Shown piece by piece: positions 15,426 through 24,292 of a DNA stretch of 64,000 nucleotides. The notes below the pieces were generated by a model that saw only the letters and a list, made by a program, of their open reading frames with translations, ran no database searches and was not told the DNA's origin. The stretch's first letter is position 1, and the number at the start of each line of letters is the position of its first letter. Location of the stretch: the NCBI RefSeq assembly GCF_002583555.1, contig NZ_BEGX01000077.1:59762-123761 (forward strand). The letters are read 5' to 3'. The position numbers were made by a program, and so were the translations under genes. This stretch comes from Pseudonocardia sp. N23. Its GTDB lineage: Bacteria > Actinomycetota > Actinomycetes > Mycobacteriales > Pseudonocardiaceae.

Positions 15426-17234
15426 ATGGCACGACGGCGGGGACTGGTCGCGAGCATCGCGCGTATGCAGCGCGAGGCCGAGCGCGCACGAGCGGTACGT
15501 GAGCGTGATGCGGCACGCCGGGCACGTGACGCGCAGCGATCGCAGGCCGCGCGGGCGCGGGAGCGGGTGGCCGATCAGAAGGAACGAGCTCGCCTATACG
15601 CCGTGGCGCGGGCCGAGGAGGTCGCAGGGGACAACGCGGATCTCGAGGCCGAGGTCGCCGCGCTGGAGGGAGTGCTCGCCTCGACGCTGGACGTCGACGA
15701 CTTCCTCGATCTGGAGACGCTCAAGCAGCCGCTGGTGCTGCCGCAGTTCGACCCGAGCGTTGCCGGTGCGGTGCGCCCGGCGCCGCGGTTGGAGGAGTTC
15801 CTGCCCGACGCGCCGTCCGGTTTGGGGCGGGCGTTCGGCGGAGCGGCGCGCCATCAGGAGCGTGTGCAGCAGGCGCAGGCTGCGTTCGGGCGGGCCGCCG
15901 CGGCGCACCAGGTGCAGCTACAGGCGCACGGCCGGGAGTTCGAGGCGGTCCGCCGTCGACACGACGCCGAGGTCGCGCGCCTGACCGATGAGCAGCGCGA
16001 GCAGATCGAGCAGGTCACGGCGTTGCAGCGTGGCCTTGCCGCGGGCCTGCCCGAGGCCGTCGTCGGATACCTCGACCTGGTGCTGGAAGCGGCGGCCTAC
16101 CCGGACGGCTTCCCGCACGCCTGGCGCCTGGCGTACACACCCGAAACCCGCCAGCTCGTCGTGGAGTACGAGCTCCCCGCCCGCGAGGTGGTCCCGGTGG
16201 CGAAGGGCTACCGCTACGTCAAGAGCAGCGACACCGTCACGGCGGTTGCCCGGTCCCAGGCGCAGATCCGCGCTCTCTACAGCTCGGTCGTGGCCCAGAC
16301 AGCGCTCCGGGTGGTGCACGAGGTCCTGGAATCCGATCGGGCGGGACGGGTCGCCTCGGTCGTGTTGAACGCGCATGTCACGGCCACGGATCCAGGGACC
16401 GGACGGCCGGTCCGGCCGTGCCTGGTCGCGCTCGGGACGACCCGGTCTCGGTTCATGGAGCTCGACCTGCGCCGGGTGGATCCGGCCGCCTGCCTGCGGC
16501 ATCTCGAGGCCCGGGTCAGCCGGGACCCTGCCGCGCTCGTCCCGGTCGAGCCGATGGTGCGTTTCGATTCGATCGATCTGCGGTTCTCGTCCGAGACCGA
16601 GCAGGTCGGGTCGTTGGCGACCGCAGGTTCAGCGGTGGAGGAAAGCGCGCTGGCGCCGACGCCCGTGACGCCGGGATCCGACGAACGCCGACCCTCGGTT
16701 CCTGTTCGGCCGAAGCCCCCGCGTCCCAGCGCGGAGCAGGATCTGAGCGCGGGTCAGAACGTCGTACTGACCGGCCCGGTGATCGACATCAGTCTCCCCG
16801 AAGCGTGGACTTCGCCGGCCGACCTGTCCGTGCTGATGCTCGGTCCCGATGGCCGCGTCGGAGGGGACGACGACTTCATCTTTTTCAACAACCCGACCGC
16901 AGCCGACGGCGCGATCGGGCTTCGCGGAGGGGACAACCCCGACGGGGCCACGATCGACCTGTCGCTGCTGCCCGAGCACTGCGAACGCCTCGTTCTCGTC
17001 GCGAGCGGCGCCGACCCGACGGTCAACGTCGCGCGGACGGCTCTGCTGATCCTGGACCCCGCCGCCGAGACGAGCCAGTTGACGTTCCAACCGGCCGACG
17101 CAACCGTCATGCCCGCGCTCATCTGCGCGGAGATCTACCGTCGCCAAGGCGCCTGGCGACTGCGGGCAGTCGGCCAGGGTTACAGCGACGGCCTCGCCGG
17201 ACTCGCTCGCGACTACGGCGTCAACGTCAACTGA
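15426..17234 (+). CDS. Coiled-coil protein with C-terminal TerD domain
   Basis: 602 residues. Residues 1-95 are an Arg/Ala-rich coiled coil and about 130-200 a second helical segment. About 205-385 is an alpha/beta region ('TRQLVVEYELPAREVVPVAKGYR', 'RPCLVALGTTRSRF') that I recall in front of Mrr-type nuclease domains in other actinobacterial proteins. Residues about 440-602 are TerD: 'LSAGQNVVL', 'VGGDDDFIFFNN', 'YRRQGAWRLRAVGQGYSDGLAGLARDYGV'. So TerD occupies the position where a nuclease would be expected. The gene follows the TerD-nuclease fusion after 84 bases with its own GAGAGG site, so the two probably work together through paired TerD domains. It is the last gene before the tRNA fragment. 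Confidence 0.7.
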   Translation: MARRRGLVASIARMQREAERARAVRERDAARRARDAQRSQAARARERVADQKERARLYAVARAEEVAGDNADLEAEVAALEGVLASTLDVDDFLDLETLKQPLVLPQFDPSVAGAVRPAPRLEEFLPDAPSGLGRAFGGAARHQERVQQAQAAFGRAAAAHQVQLQAHGREFEAVRRRHDAEVARLTDEQREQIEQVTALQRGLAAGLPEAVVGYLDLVLEAAAYPDGFPHAWRLAYTPETRQLVVEYELPAREVVPVAKGYRYVKSSDTVTAVARSQAQIRALYSSVVAQTALRVVHEVLESDRAGRVASVVLNAHVTATDPGTGRPVRPCLVALGTTRSRFMELDLRRVDPAACLRHLEARVSRDPAALVPVEPMVRFDSIDLRFSSETEQVGSLATAGSAVEESALAPTPVTPGSDERRPSVPVRPKPPRPSAEQDLSAGQNVVLTGPVIDISLPEAWTSPADLSVLMLGPDGRVGGDDDFIFFNNPTAADGAIGLRGGDNPDGATIDLSLLPEHCERLVLVASGADPTVNVARTALLILDPAAETSQLTFQPADATVMPALICAEIYRRQGAWRLRAVGQGYSDGLAGLARDYGVNVN

Positions 17235-17426
17235 GCAACGCCTCTGGCAGGCAAACCGTCACTGCGCGCTCGACCATCAGCGCTGGCGCCGTGGGCTGGT
17301 GCTCGGGTTCTGACCGCGGTAGTTGACAGCAACGTCCCCGACCACAGAGACATCCGCGGAAGTCGGTGTGGACCAGAACGCCACCTCAGCGACGGTCCGA
17401 GACCGTCCCACACGCGTCGGCCGAGC

Positions 17427-17468
17427 CTGGGGGTCAAGGGGTCGCAGGTTCAAATCCTGTCGTCCCGA
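17427..17468 (+). other. 3' fragment of tRNA-Pro (GGG), putative attachment site
   Basis: The sequence starts in the anticodon loop (CTGGGGG, 17427-17433), then anticodon-stem 3' strand TCAAG, variable GGGTC, T-arm GCAGG-TTCAAAT-CCTGT (17444-17460), acceptor strand CGTCCCG and discriminator A. Upstream bases do not complete the anticodon stem, D-arm or acceptor stem, so it is not a functional tRNA. tRNA 3' ends are favourite integrase targets in actinomycetes, and the mobile segment ends here. Confidence 0.75.
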
Positions 17469-17476
17469 CGAGTCGC

Positions 17477-17511
17477 AAAGGCCGGTATCCATCCGTGGAT
17501 GCCGGCCTTTT
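17477..17511 (+). terminator. Rho-independent terminator
   Basis: A 15-bp stem (17477-17491 with 17496-17510, one T-G pair) and loop TCCG, followed by TTGTTG. It probably belonged to the tRNA-Pro locus. Confidence 0.8.
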
Positions 17512-17728
17512 GTTGTGTCTGCCTGCGGAAACGCGGTACGGCGCGATCGCGCTGGTCCACGTCGTCGGCGCCCGCGGGGGCCCGGGCGAATGCCCCGGTG
17601 ACCGGCCGGCGGGTGGTGACAGCGCGACCGGCGCGAACAGCTCCGCCGTGATCGCCGTCGGAGTGAATCGGACCGGTAGGTTCGTGGGTGGACCCGAGAA
17701 GCACTGACTCGCCGAGGAGCGTGCCCGA

Positions 17729-18193
17729 GTGGAACGACGCGTGGCGATCACCGGTACCCGCAGCATCGGTGATGCACCCGACGACCGGCTCGCTGCGGCG
17801 TTCGACGCCTACCTGCGTCCGTTCGCCGACTCCGCAGCCCACTTCTACGTGGGTGGGGCGTCGGGAGTCGACACCGCCGCGTTGCAGTGGCTGGCGACGA
17901 ACACCGAGGCTGCGTTGACCGTGGTCGTGCCCTGCCGGATCGTCGACCAGCCGACCGGATCCGCGAACGTCATCGAGGCGTTGCGCGACGAGGGGCGTCT
18001 CGCCGACGTCGTCGAGATGGGCGCCACGCTGCTCGGCAAGGCCGCTTATCACGCGCGCAACCGGTGGATGGTGGACCACGCCGGCATCGTGATCGGGTTC
18101 CCGCGGGGGGACGAGTCCACCGGTGGCGGCACCTGGTACACGCTCAACTACGCCGCCGAGCAGGCGAAGGTCCGACTCGTCGTGCCGCTCTGA
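17729..18193 (+). CDS. SLOG/YspA-like Rossmann-fold protein
   Basis: 154 residues. 'RRVAITGTRSIGDA' at the start, 'FYVGGASGVDTAALQWLA' and 'VVVPCRIVDQPTGSANVIEAL' match the DprA/LOG-like (SLOG) nucleotide-binding superfamily, with the GGAxGVD motif intact. Such proteins bind nucleotide-derived ligands or sense them in stress and defence settings, but the function of this stand-alone form is unknown. GTG 17729 has GAGGAG upstream. It lies just outside the tRNA fragment; 17512-17728 holds nothing else I can support. Confidence 0.65.
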   Translation: MERRVAITGTRSIGDAPDDRLAAAFDAYLRPFADSAAHFYVGGASGVDTAALQWLATNTEAALTVVVPCRIVDQPTGSANVIEALRDEGRLADVVEMGATLLGKAAYHARNRWMVDHAGIVIGFPRGDESTGGGTWYTLNYAAEQAKVRLVVPL

Positions 18194-18484
18194 CGAAGGG
18201 CTCCGACGCCGTTCAGACGGTCCGGGGCAGTGTCGGGGGCTCGCGGCGGACCGACGGAGACGTCGTCACACGGAGTCGCGTGCCGGGCCGGAGGACTCCG
18301 GTCCGGACGGCCGGGAGGGGCGGTGTCGGCCCGGCTCGCCGGAGTTCTGGAGCGAGGTCGGCGTACCGGTCTGGAAACCTGGAAACCTGAGGACGCCCGC
18401 GCCGCCCCCGCCCGCGGTCGCGGCTCGGGGGCGGCGATCAGGCGAACTCGTGACGATCGGGGGTGAGGGCCCGTCACGTCAGGC

Positions 18485-18790
18485 CGTCGACGCGGCGCGC
18501 CCGGGAATGTGTGACGCCGGGCGAGGAGCACAGCGACCACGGTGATCACGAGCGCCACGACGGCGACCACGAGCGCCTGGGTGGCCAGGCCGGCGACGAG
18601 GACACCGCCGACCAGGCCGCCGCCCGCGATGCCGATGTGCCCAGGCCGTGACCAGGATCGGCTGGGCGGTATCGGCTGCTCGTGCGCCGCAGCCATCTGT
18701 GCCCGCTGGACCAGCGGGGACGTCCCACCGAAGGCGAGACCCCACAGGACGACGGCGAGGTAGGTCACCACCTGGCTGTCGGTGCCGCGC
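18485..18790 (-). pseudogene. MFS transporter C-terminal remnant
   Basis: On the minus strand 'YLAVVLWGLAFGGTSPLVQRAQMAAA' and 'GIAGGGLVGGVLVAGLATQALVVAVV', the last two or so helices of a drug/sugar-efflux MFS protein, can be read. The piece joining them ('AADTAQPILVTAWA') is in another frame. The N-terminal two-thirds of the gene is absent. The surrounding 18194-18876 contains no intact gene. Confidence 0.55.
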
Positions 18791-18876
18791 GGGACGGTCG
18801 GCCCCTGCCCCGATCGGCGTCCGACCCTACAGTCCAGGGGTGACCGGAAAGACACCGAACAGGAAGTGACACCGCG

Positions 18877-19635
18877 ATGACCGACCCGACGAGACGCGTC
18901 GCGCTGGTGACGGGGGCGACGTCGGGGATCGGCGTGGAGATCGCCCGCCGGCTCGCCCGCGACGGCCTGACCGTCGTGGTGAGCGGCCGCTCCGTCGAGC
19001 GGGGGAACGCCGTGGCGGACGAGGTGGTCGGCGACAGCGTCTTCGTCCGGGCCGATCTCACCGACCCCGGTGCGCCCGACCGGCTGGTCGACGAGGTGCT
19101 GGACCGGTGCGGGCACCTCGACGTGCTGGTGAACAACGCGGCCGTCGACCACACCGGCCCGCTGCTCGACGTCCCGGCCGCGGAGGTCCGCGCGATCTTC
19201 GAGACGAACACGTTCGCCACGATCGCCTGCCTGCAGGCTGCCGGGCGCGCCATGCGCACGCGCGGCGAGGGCGGGTCGATCGTCAACGTGACGTCCCGGC
19301 TGGCGAGCGTCGGGGTCCCGACGATGTCGGTGTACAGCGCGAGCAAGGGCGCGATCCGAAGCCTCACGACGGCCGCCGCGGTCGAGCTGGCGCCCTACGA
19401 CATCCGGGTCAACGCCGTCGCGCCCGGCATGACCCGGACCCCGCTCTACGCCGAGTGGCTCGCGACCCAGGACGACCCGGCCGGGACCGAGCGGCAGGTC
19501 GCGGAGGCGATTCCCTTGCGCCGCATCGCCGAACCCGGCGACGTCGCCGCGGCGGTGTCCTATCTCGCGAGTCCCGACGCCGCATACGTCACCGGCACCA
19601 CGATCCCCGTCGACGGCGGGTACCTGGCCCAGTAG
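18877..19635 (+). CDS. SDR family oxidoreductase (FabG-like)
   Basis: 252 residues, full length for a classical short-chain dehydrogenase. The cofactor motif is 'TGATSGIG' at 11-18, 'NNAAV' is at about 87, the catalytic region is 'YSASKGAIRS', and the tail 'GTTIPVDGGY' is typical. It reduces or oxidises a keto/hydroxy group with NAD(P); the substrate is unknown. ATG 18877 has only a weak upstream site. It precedes the remnants of a class III aminotransferase and an aldehyde dehydrogenase, so it may originally have belonged to an amine- or GABA-type catabolic operon. Confidence 0.85.
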   Translation: MTDPTRRVALVTGATSGIGVEIARRLARDGLTVVVSGRSVERGNAVADEVVGDSVFVRADLTDPGAPDRLVDEVLDRCGHLDVLVNNAAVDHTGPLLDVPAAEVRAIFETNTFATIACLQAAGRAMRTRGEGGSIVNVTSRLASVGVPTMSVYSASKGAIRSLTTAAAVELAPYDIRVNAVAPGMTRTPLYAEWLATQDDPAGTERQVAEAIPLRRIAEPGDVAAAVSYLASPDAAYVTGTTIPVDGGYLAQ

Positions 19636-19676
19636 GCCCCACCGTCGTCGACCCACCGACAGCGAGGACCGACACC

Positions 19677-20296
19677 TTGACCTCGACCGACGCATCCGCC
19701 GCGGGTTCCGCGCTCCTCGACGGGCCCGCTCTGTGGCCGGCCCAGGCACACACCCCCAGCGTGCTCGGTCGCCGGCTCGTCATCGAGCGCGGCGAGGGCT
19801 CCCACGTCCACACCACCGATGGGCGCCGCCTGCTCGACGGAACAGCCGGGCTCTGGCACGCCAACGTCGGGCACAGCAGGCCGGAGCTGGCCCCGGCCGC
19901 GTACGACCAGACGCTGCAGCTGGAGAGCTACCACACCTTCGCCCGCTACTCGAACGACAAGGCGATGGCGCCGGCCGAGCGGCTCGCCGCGATCTCGCCG
20001 ATCGCCGACCCCAAGGTCGTTCTGAACTCGGGCGGGTCCGACGCCATCGACGTCGCGTGCAAGCTCGCCCGGCGGCACTGGCAGCGCGAGGGCCGCGAGG
20101 GCATGAAGACGATCATCAGCCGCGAGTTCACCTGCCGAGCGCGTCACCGACCGCCTCGTCGACCTCGGGTTCGTCTCACGTCCGCTGCGCGGCACCACGT
20201 TGCAGATCAGCCCGCCGTTCGTCACGACCCGACGACGGGCTGGTGTCGTTCGTGGCCGCGATCGAGCAGGCCGTCGGCGACGAGGAGAACCGGTGA
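19677..20296 (+). pseudogene. Class III aminotransferase with central deletion
   Basis: From a probable TTG at 19677, about 152 residues of a PLP-dependent omega/GABA-type aminotransferase N-terminus are intact ('LLDGTAGLWHANVGH', 'KVVLNSGGSDAIDVACKLARRHW'). At about 20133 the sequence jumps to the C-terminal portion ('ERVTDRLVDLGFVSRPLRGTTL'). The middle, including the PLP-lysine region (roughly 220 residues), is missing and the frame changes. A second one-base slip occurs near 20228 before the tail 'VSFVAAIEQAVG'. Not functional as aminotransferase. Confidence 0.75.
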
Positions 20297-21034
20297 ACGC
20301 CCCCGCCCTGACCGCACTCGTCCCCGGCGACCCGGGGGCGGTCGGGATCGCGGACGCCGTCGTCCGTGGGCTCGGGCTCCTGTCCGAGGGCATCCCGGTC
20401 GCGGACCCCGCCACCGGTGAGGTCGTCGCCCACATCCCCGACGACGGTGTCGACGAGGCGGTCCGGGCCGCCGACGGACAAGGCCGGGCCTGGGCGGGCA
20501 CGACGCCCCGGCAGCGCGCCGACGTGCTGCACGCCTGGTGGGAGTCGCTGGTCGCGCGCACCGAGGACCCGGCGCACCTGATCACGCGCGAGATGGGCAA
20601 GCCGCTCGCCGAGGCGCGGGCCGAGGTGAAGTGCGCGCACCGGGGGAGTGGAGCACGACGGCCCGGGCCACTTCTTCGGCCCCACGGTGCTCGACCGTCT
20701 GCCCCTCGCGGCGGACGCGGCCACCACCGAGATCTTCGGACCGGTCGCCGCGGTCCAGCGGTTCGCCGACCAGGCCGACGCCCTGGCCTGGGCGAACGGC
20801 ACCGGGTTCGGCCTCGCGGGCCATGTCGTCACCGGGAACCTCGACCGCGCCCTCGACGTCGCGGACCGGCTCGCGACGGGGCTCGTCGGCATCAACCAGG
20901 GCGTTCCGTCGAACGCGGCGGCGCCCTTCGGCGGCGTGACGGCATCGGGTCTCGGCCGGGAGGGCAGCGCGGAGGGCCTCGACGAGTACCAGAGCATCCG
21001 CTTCTGCAACGTCGCGCGACGCGCCACCGACTGA
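20293..21034 (+). pseudogene. Aldehyde dehydrogenase (succinate-semialdehyde type) with central deletion
   Basis: GTG 20293 overlaps the preceding stop. The first 115 residues read as an ALDH N-terminus ('VADPATGEVVAHIPDDGVDEAV', 'LITREMGKPLAEARAEVK'). From about 20648, in a different frame, the C-terminal part follows ('FFGPTVLDRLP', 'EIFGPVAAVQRF', 'PFGGVTASGLGREG'). About 210 residues, including the catalytic Cys and the NAD-binding loops, are gone. It is the second consecutive gene with a lost middle. Confidence 0.75.
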
Positions 21035-21138
21035 CGCCGGTCGCCGGGCCCGTGTTGCTGACCGTACGTTCGGTAACTCTGTGCGACGGGCAAGCTCGGC
21101 CCCGGAGGAACGACCGCACTGCCCCAGGAGGACGCGAA

Positions 21139-21279
21139 ATGACCGTCGAGCAGGACTTCGCCCAGGTGGCCTCGGCGGCGCTGGAGGTCGTGATCGCGAG
21201 GCTACGTGTTCCCCGCCGGGGGAGTGGGCATGACGTCGATCCTCCCGATGATCACCGAGGCCGAGCGCTCGGGCGTCGG
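21139..21279 (+). pseudogene. Fragment of a probable PDR/VanB-type flavin reductase
   Basis: ATG 21139 with an AGGAGG site begins 'MTVEQDFAQVASAALEVVIAR'. In another frame it continues as 'YVFPAGGVGMTSILPMITEAERSG', resembling the start of the NAD-binding domain of phthalate-dioxygenase-reductase-like proteins. The FMN domain and the C-terminal half are absent. The family assignment rests on that short motif only. Confidence 0.4.
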
Positions 21280-21624
21280 TCAGGCTGCGCCGGACTCCGG
21301 CACGAGCAGGGCGGGCAGGGCGGCGACGGCCTCGGCGAAGGCGTTGGTGCCGCCCGTCACGCGGGCCAGGACGAGCGCGCCCTCGATCCGCACGAACGCG
21401 TCGTTCGCGGCCCGGGACGCCGCCTCCGGGGGGCGTCCGGCGCGACGCGACGCGTCGGCCATCTCCTCCTTACCGTCGGGGAAACGGTGGTAGAGGCTCG
21501 CGCCCTGCAGGCCGGTGGCCGCCGCGAGGTCCGCGATCGCCGTGCCGTCGAAGCCCTTGTCGCGGAACACCGAGACGAGCACGTCGATCAGCTTGCCTTC
21601 TTCGATCGAGGGTGGACGCGCCAT
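21280..21624 (-). CDS. TetR-family regulator, shortened (probable internal deletion)
   Basis: 114 residues against about 190 for the LmrA/YxaF-like TetR group it resembles. Residues 1-50 hold an intact helix-turn-helix ('GTAIADLAAATGLQGASLYHRF'). From 'KEEMADA' it runs straight into what is normally the extreme C-terminus ('FVRIEGALVLARVTG'). About 80 residues of the ligand-binding domain appear to be missing, but the frame is preserved, so a short DNA-binding protein could still be made. It lies next to three other genes with lost middles. Confidence 0.6.
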   Translation of the reverse strand: MARPPSIEEGKLIDVLVSVFRDKGFDGTAIADLAAATGLQGASLYHRFPDGKEEMADASRRAGRPPEAASRAANDAFVRIEGALVLARVTGGTNAFAEAVAALPALLVPESGAA

Positions 21625-21688
21625 GGCCGCAGTGTTACCGAACTTTCGGCAACACTGCGGCGGTCGATCATCGGCGCGGCCGGGAACG

Positions 21689-23830
21689 TCAGTGGACCGC
21701 CACCGGCTGCTCGGCCAGCGCGTCCTCCAGCAGCGCGACGAGCGCCGCGTGCTGCACGTCGGCCGACGACCCGACCTCCTCGTCCGACCCGTCGAGGGCC
21801 TGCGCGGCGAGGCCGGCCTTGCTGTCGATCAGCTCGGCGATCCGGGCGTCGATCGTCTGCGCCGCGATGATCCGCCACGCCGTGACCGGCTTGTCCTGGC
21901 CGATCCGGTGGCTGCGGTCGATGGCCTGGGTCTGCTCGGCGGCGGTCCACGACAGCTCGGCGAGGACGACGTCGGAGGCGACCTGCAGGTTGAGCCCGAC
22001 GCCCGCGGCGGTCAGCGAGCACACGGCAACCGCGACGTCGGGATCCTCGACGAAGGCGTCGATGTTGCGCTGACGCACCGTGCGTGTCTGATCGCCCCGG
22101 ATCGAGGAGAACCGCACCCCGAGCTTGGTGAACGTCTCCTCGGCCGCGTCCATGACGTCGACGTGCTTGGCGAAGAACACGACCTTGCCCGCGCTGCGGG
22201 CCAGCTGCGCGGCGTAGTCCGCGGCGAGGCCGGCCTTGGCCTGCCCGATCCGCCGCATCATGCCGAAGACGTTGTCCCCGGCCGCGGACGTCGTCGCGTC
22301 CTTCTGCTCCCACTTCGCGACCTGACGCACGAGGTCGTGGTCGATTCCCTCGACGACGCTGCCCCCGCGGCGGGTGGCGAGCGCGTCGGTGTAGCGGGCC
22401 ACCATCCGCCGGGCCAGTTCACGCTCGGCCGCCCGGATGGAGCGACCGGCGGGCCCGTCGAGCTCGACCGGGAGATCGGCGATGCGCCGGGCAGGGATGT
22501 CGGCGGCGACGTCGATCTTGCGCCGGCGGACGATGCCGCGCTCCACGACGCACTGCCGGGCCGCCGGGTAGAAGCCGGGATCCGCCGGCGTCAGCTCCGT
22601 CTCGGTCAGCGCGTTCATCAGCTCCGCGCGCGGCTTCGTCGCATCGATCCAGCCGAGGAACTGCCAGATGGCGAGGAAGTCCTCGATGTCGTTGATCAGC
22701 GGGGTACCGGTGAGCGCCATGAGCAGGGGCCGCGTGGTGAAGGAGCGGATCCGGTCGGCGAGCTGCAGCACGTGCTGCGACCGCTGCGACGTCTTGTTCT
22801 TGATGAAGTGCGCCTCGTCGACGACCATCCCGCGGAAGCCGAAGTCGCCGAGCCAGCCCATGTGCCGGTCGAGCACCTCGTAGTTGACGACGACGATGTC
22901 GGCGAACCCGTCGACGGTGTCGCCGTTGCCGTGGATGGCGGTGGCGGGGTGCCGCGGCGTCCACATTCCCGCCTCACGGACCCAGTTCGTCTTGACGACG
23001 TTGGGCACCACGACGAGCAGGGGATAGGCGTCCGCGGCCTCCGCGGCGAGCAGCGCCTGGGCCGTCTTGCCCAGACCCGGCTCGTCGGCGAGCAGGAACG
23101 TCCGGTGGCCGGCGGCCGCTGCGGCGATCAGCTCGGCCTGGTGCGGCATGAGCTCACGCCCACCGGGACCCCGCAGAGAGGACGGGCCGGGCAGCCGCAT
23201 CGACGTGGACGCCCCGTCGGCGGCACGTTCGAACGACCGCAGCAGCGGCTCGAGCAGCTCCCAGCCGGCCAGCCGCGTCGGGCGCGTCGTGCTCGGGCGG
23301 GCGGCGGAGAAGTCGGGGGCGAGGAACGGGTTGGCCAGCTGCCGGGACACGACCGACTGCGGAACGACCCGCGGCTTCACGGGTGTGCCGGGCGCGGGCG
23401 CCGGTGCAGGCTCGACGACGTCGGTCTCGATGCCCGCGGTGCGCAGCACCTGCCGGGTCAGCGAGCGGGCCTCGTCCGAGACGGCGGCGTCCTCGGCGAG
23501 GGTCGCCAGCAACGTCGAGTCCCGGACGGCGATCATCGCGAGCGACTTCGCGAGGTCGTCGAGACGTTTGAGCTGCTCGTTGCGCTTGCGCTCGGTGATG
23601 GCGTCGTCGGCCCGCAGCCGGGTCCGCTCCTCGCGCAGCAGCAGCGTCGCGGCCTGCACCTTCGTGCGGGTGGTGGCGGTGGCGGGACCGCGGCGCAGCG
23701 CGGTCTCGATCTCGCGGACGGCGCGCGCGAGCGTCGACATCACGTCGGTCGGCTCGTCGGCGCGCTGACGCCGCCGGTCCTGCGGGGCACTACGGCGAGC
23801 CCTCGTCTGGGGCCTGCCTCGTCGAGCCAC
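21689..23830 (-). CDS. SNF2-family DEAD/H helicase
   Basis: 713 residues. An N-terminal helical region (1-220) precedes the SNF2 ATPase core. Motif I is 'LLADEPGLGKTAQALLAAE' at about 263, motif II 'VVDEAHFIKN', motif III 'LMALTGTPLIND', motif V 'CSLTAAGVGLNLQVASDVVLAEL' and motif VI 'QAIDRSHRIGQDKPV'. It resembles SMARCAL1/HARP-like DNA-dependent ATPases involved in DNA remodelling or repair. The 395 bases upstream carry a 9-bp hairpin and no other gene, so it has its own promoter. The full set of motifs indicates a working enzyme. Confidence 0.9.
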   Translation of the reverse strand: MARRGRPQTRARRSAPQDRRRQRADEPTDVMSTLARAVREIETALRRGPATATTRTKVQAATLLLREERTRLRADDAITERKRNEQLKRLDDLAKSLAMIAVRDSTLLATLAEDAAVSDEARSLTRQVLRTAGIETDVVEPAPAPAPGTPVKPRVVPQSVVSRQLANPFLAPDFSAARPSTTRPTRLAGWELLEPLLRSFERAADGASTSMRLPGPSSLRGPGGRELMPHQAELIAAAAAGHRTFLLADEPGLGKTAQALLAAEAADAYPLLVVVPNVVKTNWVREAGMWTPRHPATAIHGNGDTVDGFADIVVVNYEVLDRHMGWLGDFGFRGMVVDEAHFIKNKTSQRSQHVLQLADRIRSFTTRPLLMALTGTPLINDIEDFLAIWQFLGWIDATKPRAELMNALTETELTPADPGFYPAARQCVVERGIVRRRKIDVAADIPARRIADLPVELDGPAGRSIRAAERELARRMVARYTDALATRRGGSVVEGIDHDLVRQVAKWEQKDATTSAAGDNVFGMMRRIGQAKAGLAADYAAQLARSAGKVVFFAKHVDVMDAAEETFTKLGVRFSSIRGDQTRTVRQRNIDAFVEDPDVAVAVCSLTAAGVGLNLQVASDVVLAELSWTAAEQTQAIDRSHRIGQDKPVTAWRIIAAQTIDARIAELIDSKAGLAAQALDGSDEEVGSSADVQHAALVALLEDALAEQPVAVH

Positions 23831-23918
23831 GTACTCCTCCTCCTGGATGCCCGTCGGCGGCCTGATGGCCGTGTCGGGACGCAGCGCCGGATCGGCCCTG
23901 CGTCGGCGACGAGCGCCG

Positions 23919-23940
23919 GGGGAGACGGCGACGTCTCCCC
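23919..23940. promoter_or_regulatory. Inverted repeat upstream of the helicase gene
   Basis: GGGGAGACG (23919-23927) and CGTCTCCCC (23932-23940) form a perfect 9-bp repeat about 90 bases upstream of the helicase start. It could be an operator or an mRNA hairpin. The rest of 23831-24224 shows no gene. Confidence 0.35.
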
Positions 23941-24224
23941 AGAAATTAGTGCGGCGTCCCCGGGGGCTGCGGCTGATCGCCGCTGCCGGGGACGGACTGT
24001 CTGCGGCGCTTGCCCGGGGGAGGCGATGCTTCCCGCCGAAGGGCTCGTCCGCATGGTGCCGACTGCCAGTGGCGACCGGCAGCGTGAACCTTCCTGTCAG
24101 ATCATACCGCTACGGAGCCCGTTTCATTCCCGTGTCGCCGGTCCCGGGCGTGTCAGACGTCGCCAGGGCTGTCCCTCGGGGGTTGCCCGGTCACGGACGG
24201 GCGTGCTCTACTGATCTCGCAGGG

Positions 24225-24244
24225 TGATGTAAAGCTTTACATCA
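24225..24244. promoter_or_regulatory. LacI-type operator, perfect 20-bp palindrome
   Basis: TGATGTAAAGCTTTACATCA is a perfect palindrome with the central CG-like/GC step and AT-rich arms usual for LacI-family sites, a striking AT-rich island in this genome. It lies 48 bases before the LacI gene, implying autoregulation and probably control of the operon downstream. Confidence 0.8.
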
Positions 24245-24292
24245 AATGGAACATCACCCGGAGTCATCGGCGACGGACACGGGAGACGGCAC

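Larger units (their letters stand above)
5200..17468. mobile_element. Plasmid- or ICE-like integrated segment ending at a tRNA-Pro fragment
   Basis: Genes in this stretch (DUF932, ParB-like, single-stranded DNA-binding protein, primase-polymerase, several orphans) are typical of actinomycete plasmids and integrative conjugative elements. They contrast with the metabolic genes on both sides. The right end coincides with the 3' half of tRNA-Pro at 17427-17468. I see no integrase, excisionase, relaxase or FtsK/Tra gene, and no second copy of the tRNA fragment near 3.8-5.4 kb. The left limit is therefore approximate, and the element may be decayed or extend beyond the window. Confidence 0.55.

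Noticed and set aside
17401..17480. Complete tRNA gene
   Set aside because: No D-arm, no 5' acceptor strand and no 5' half of the anticodon stem are present; only the 3' half can be folded.
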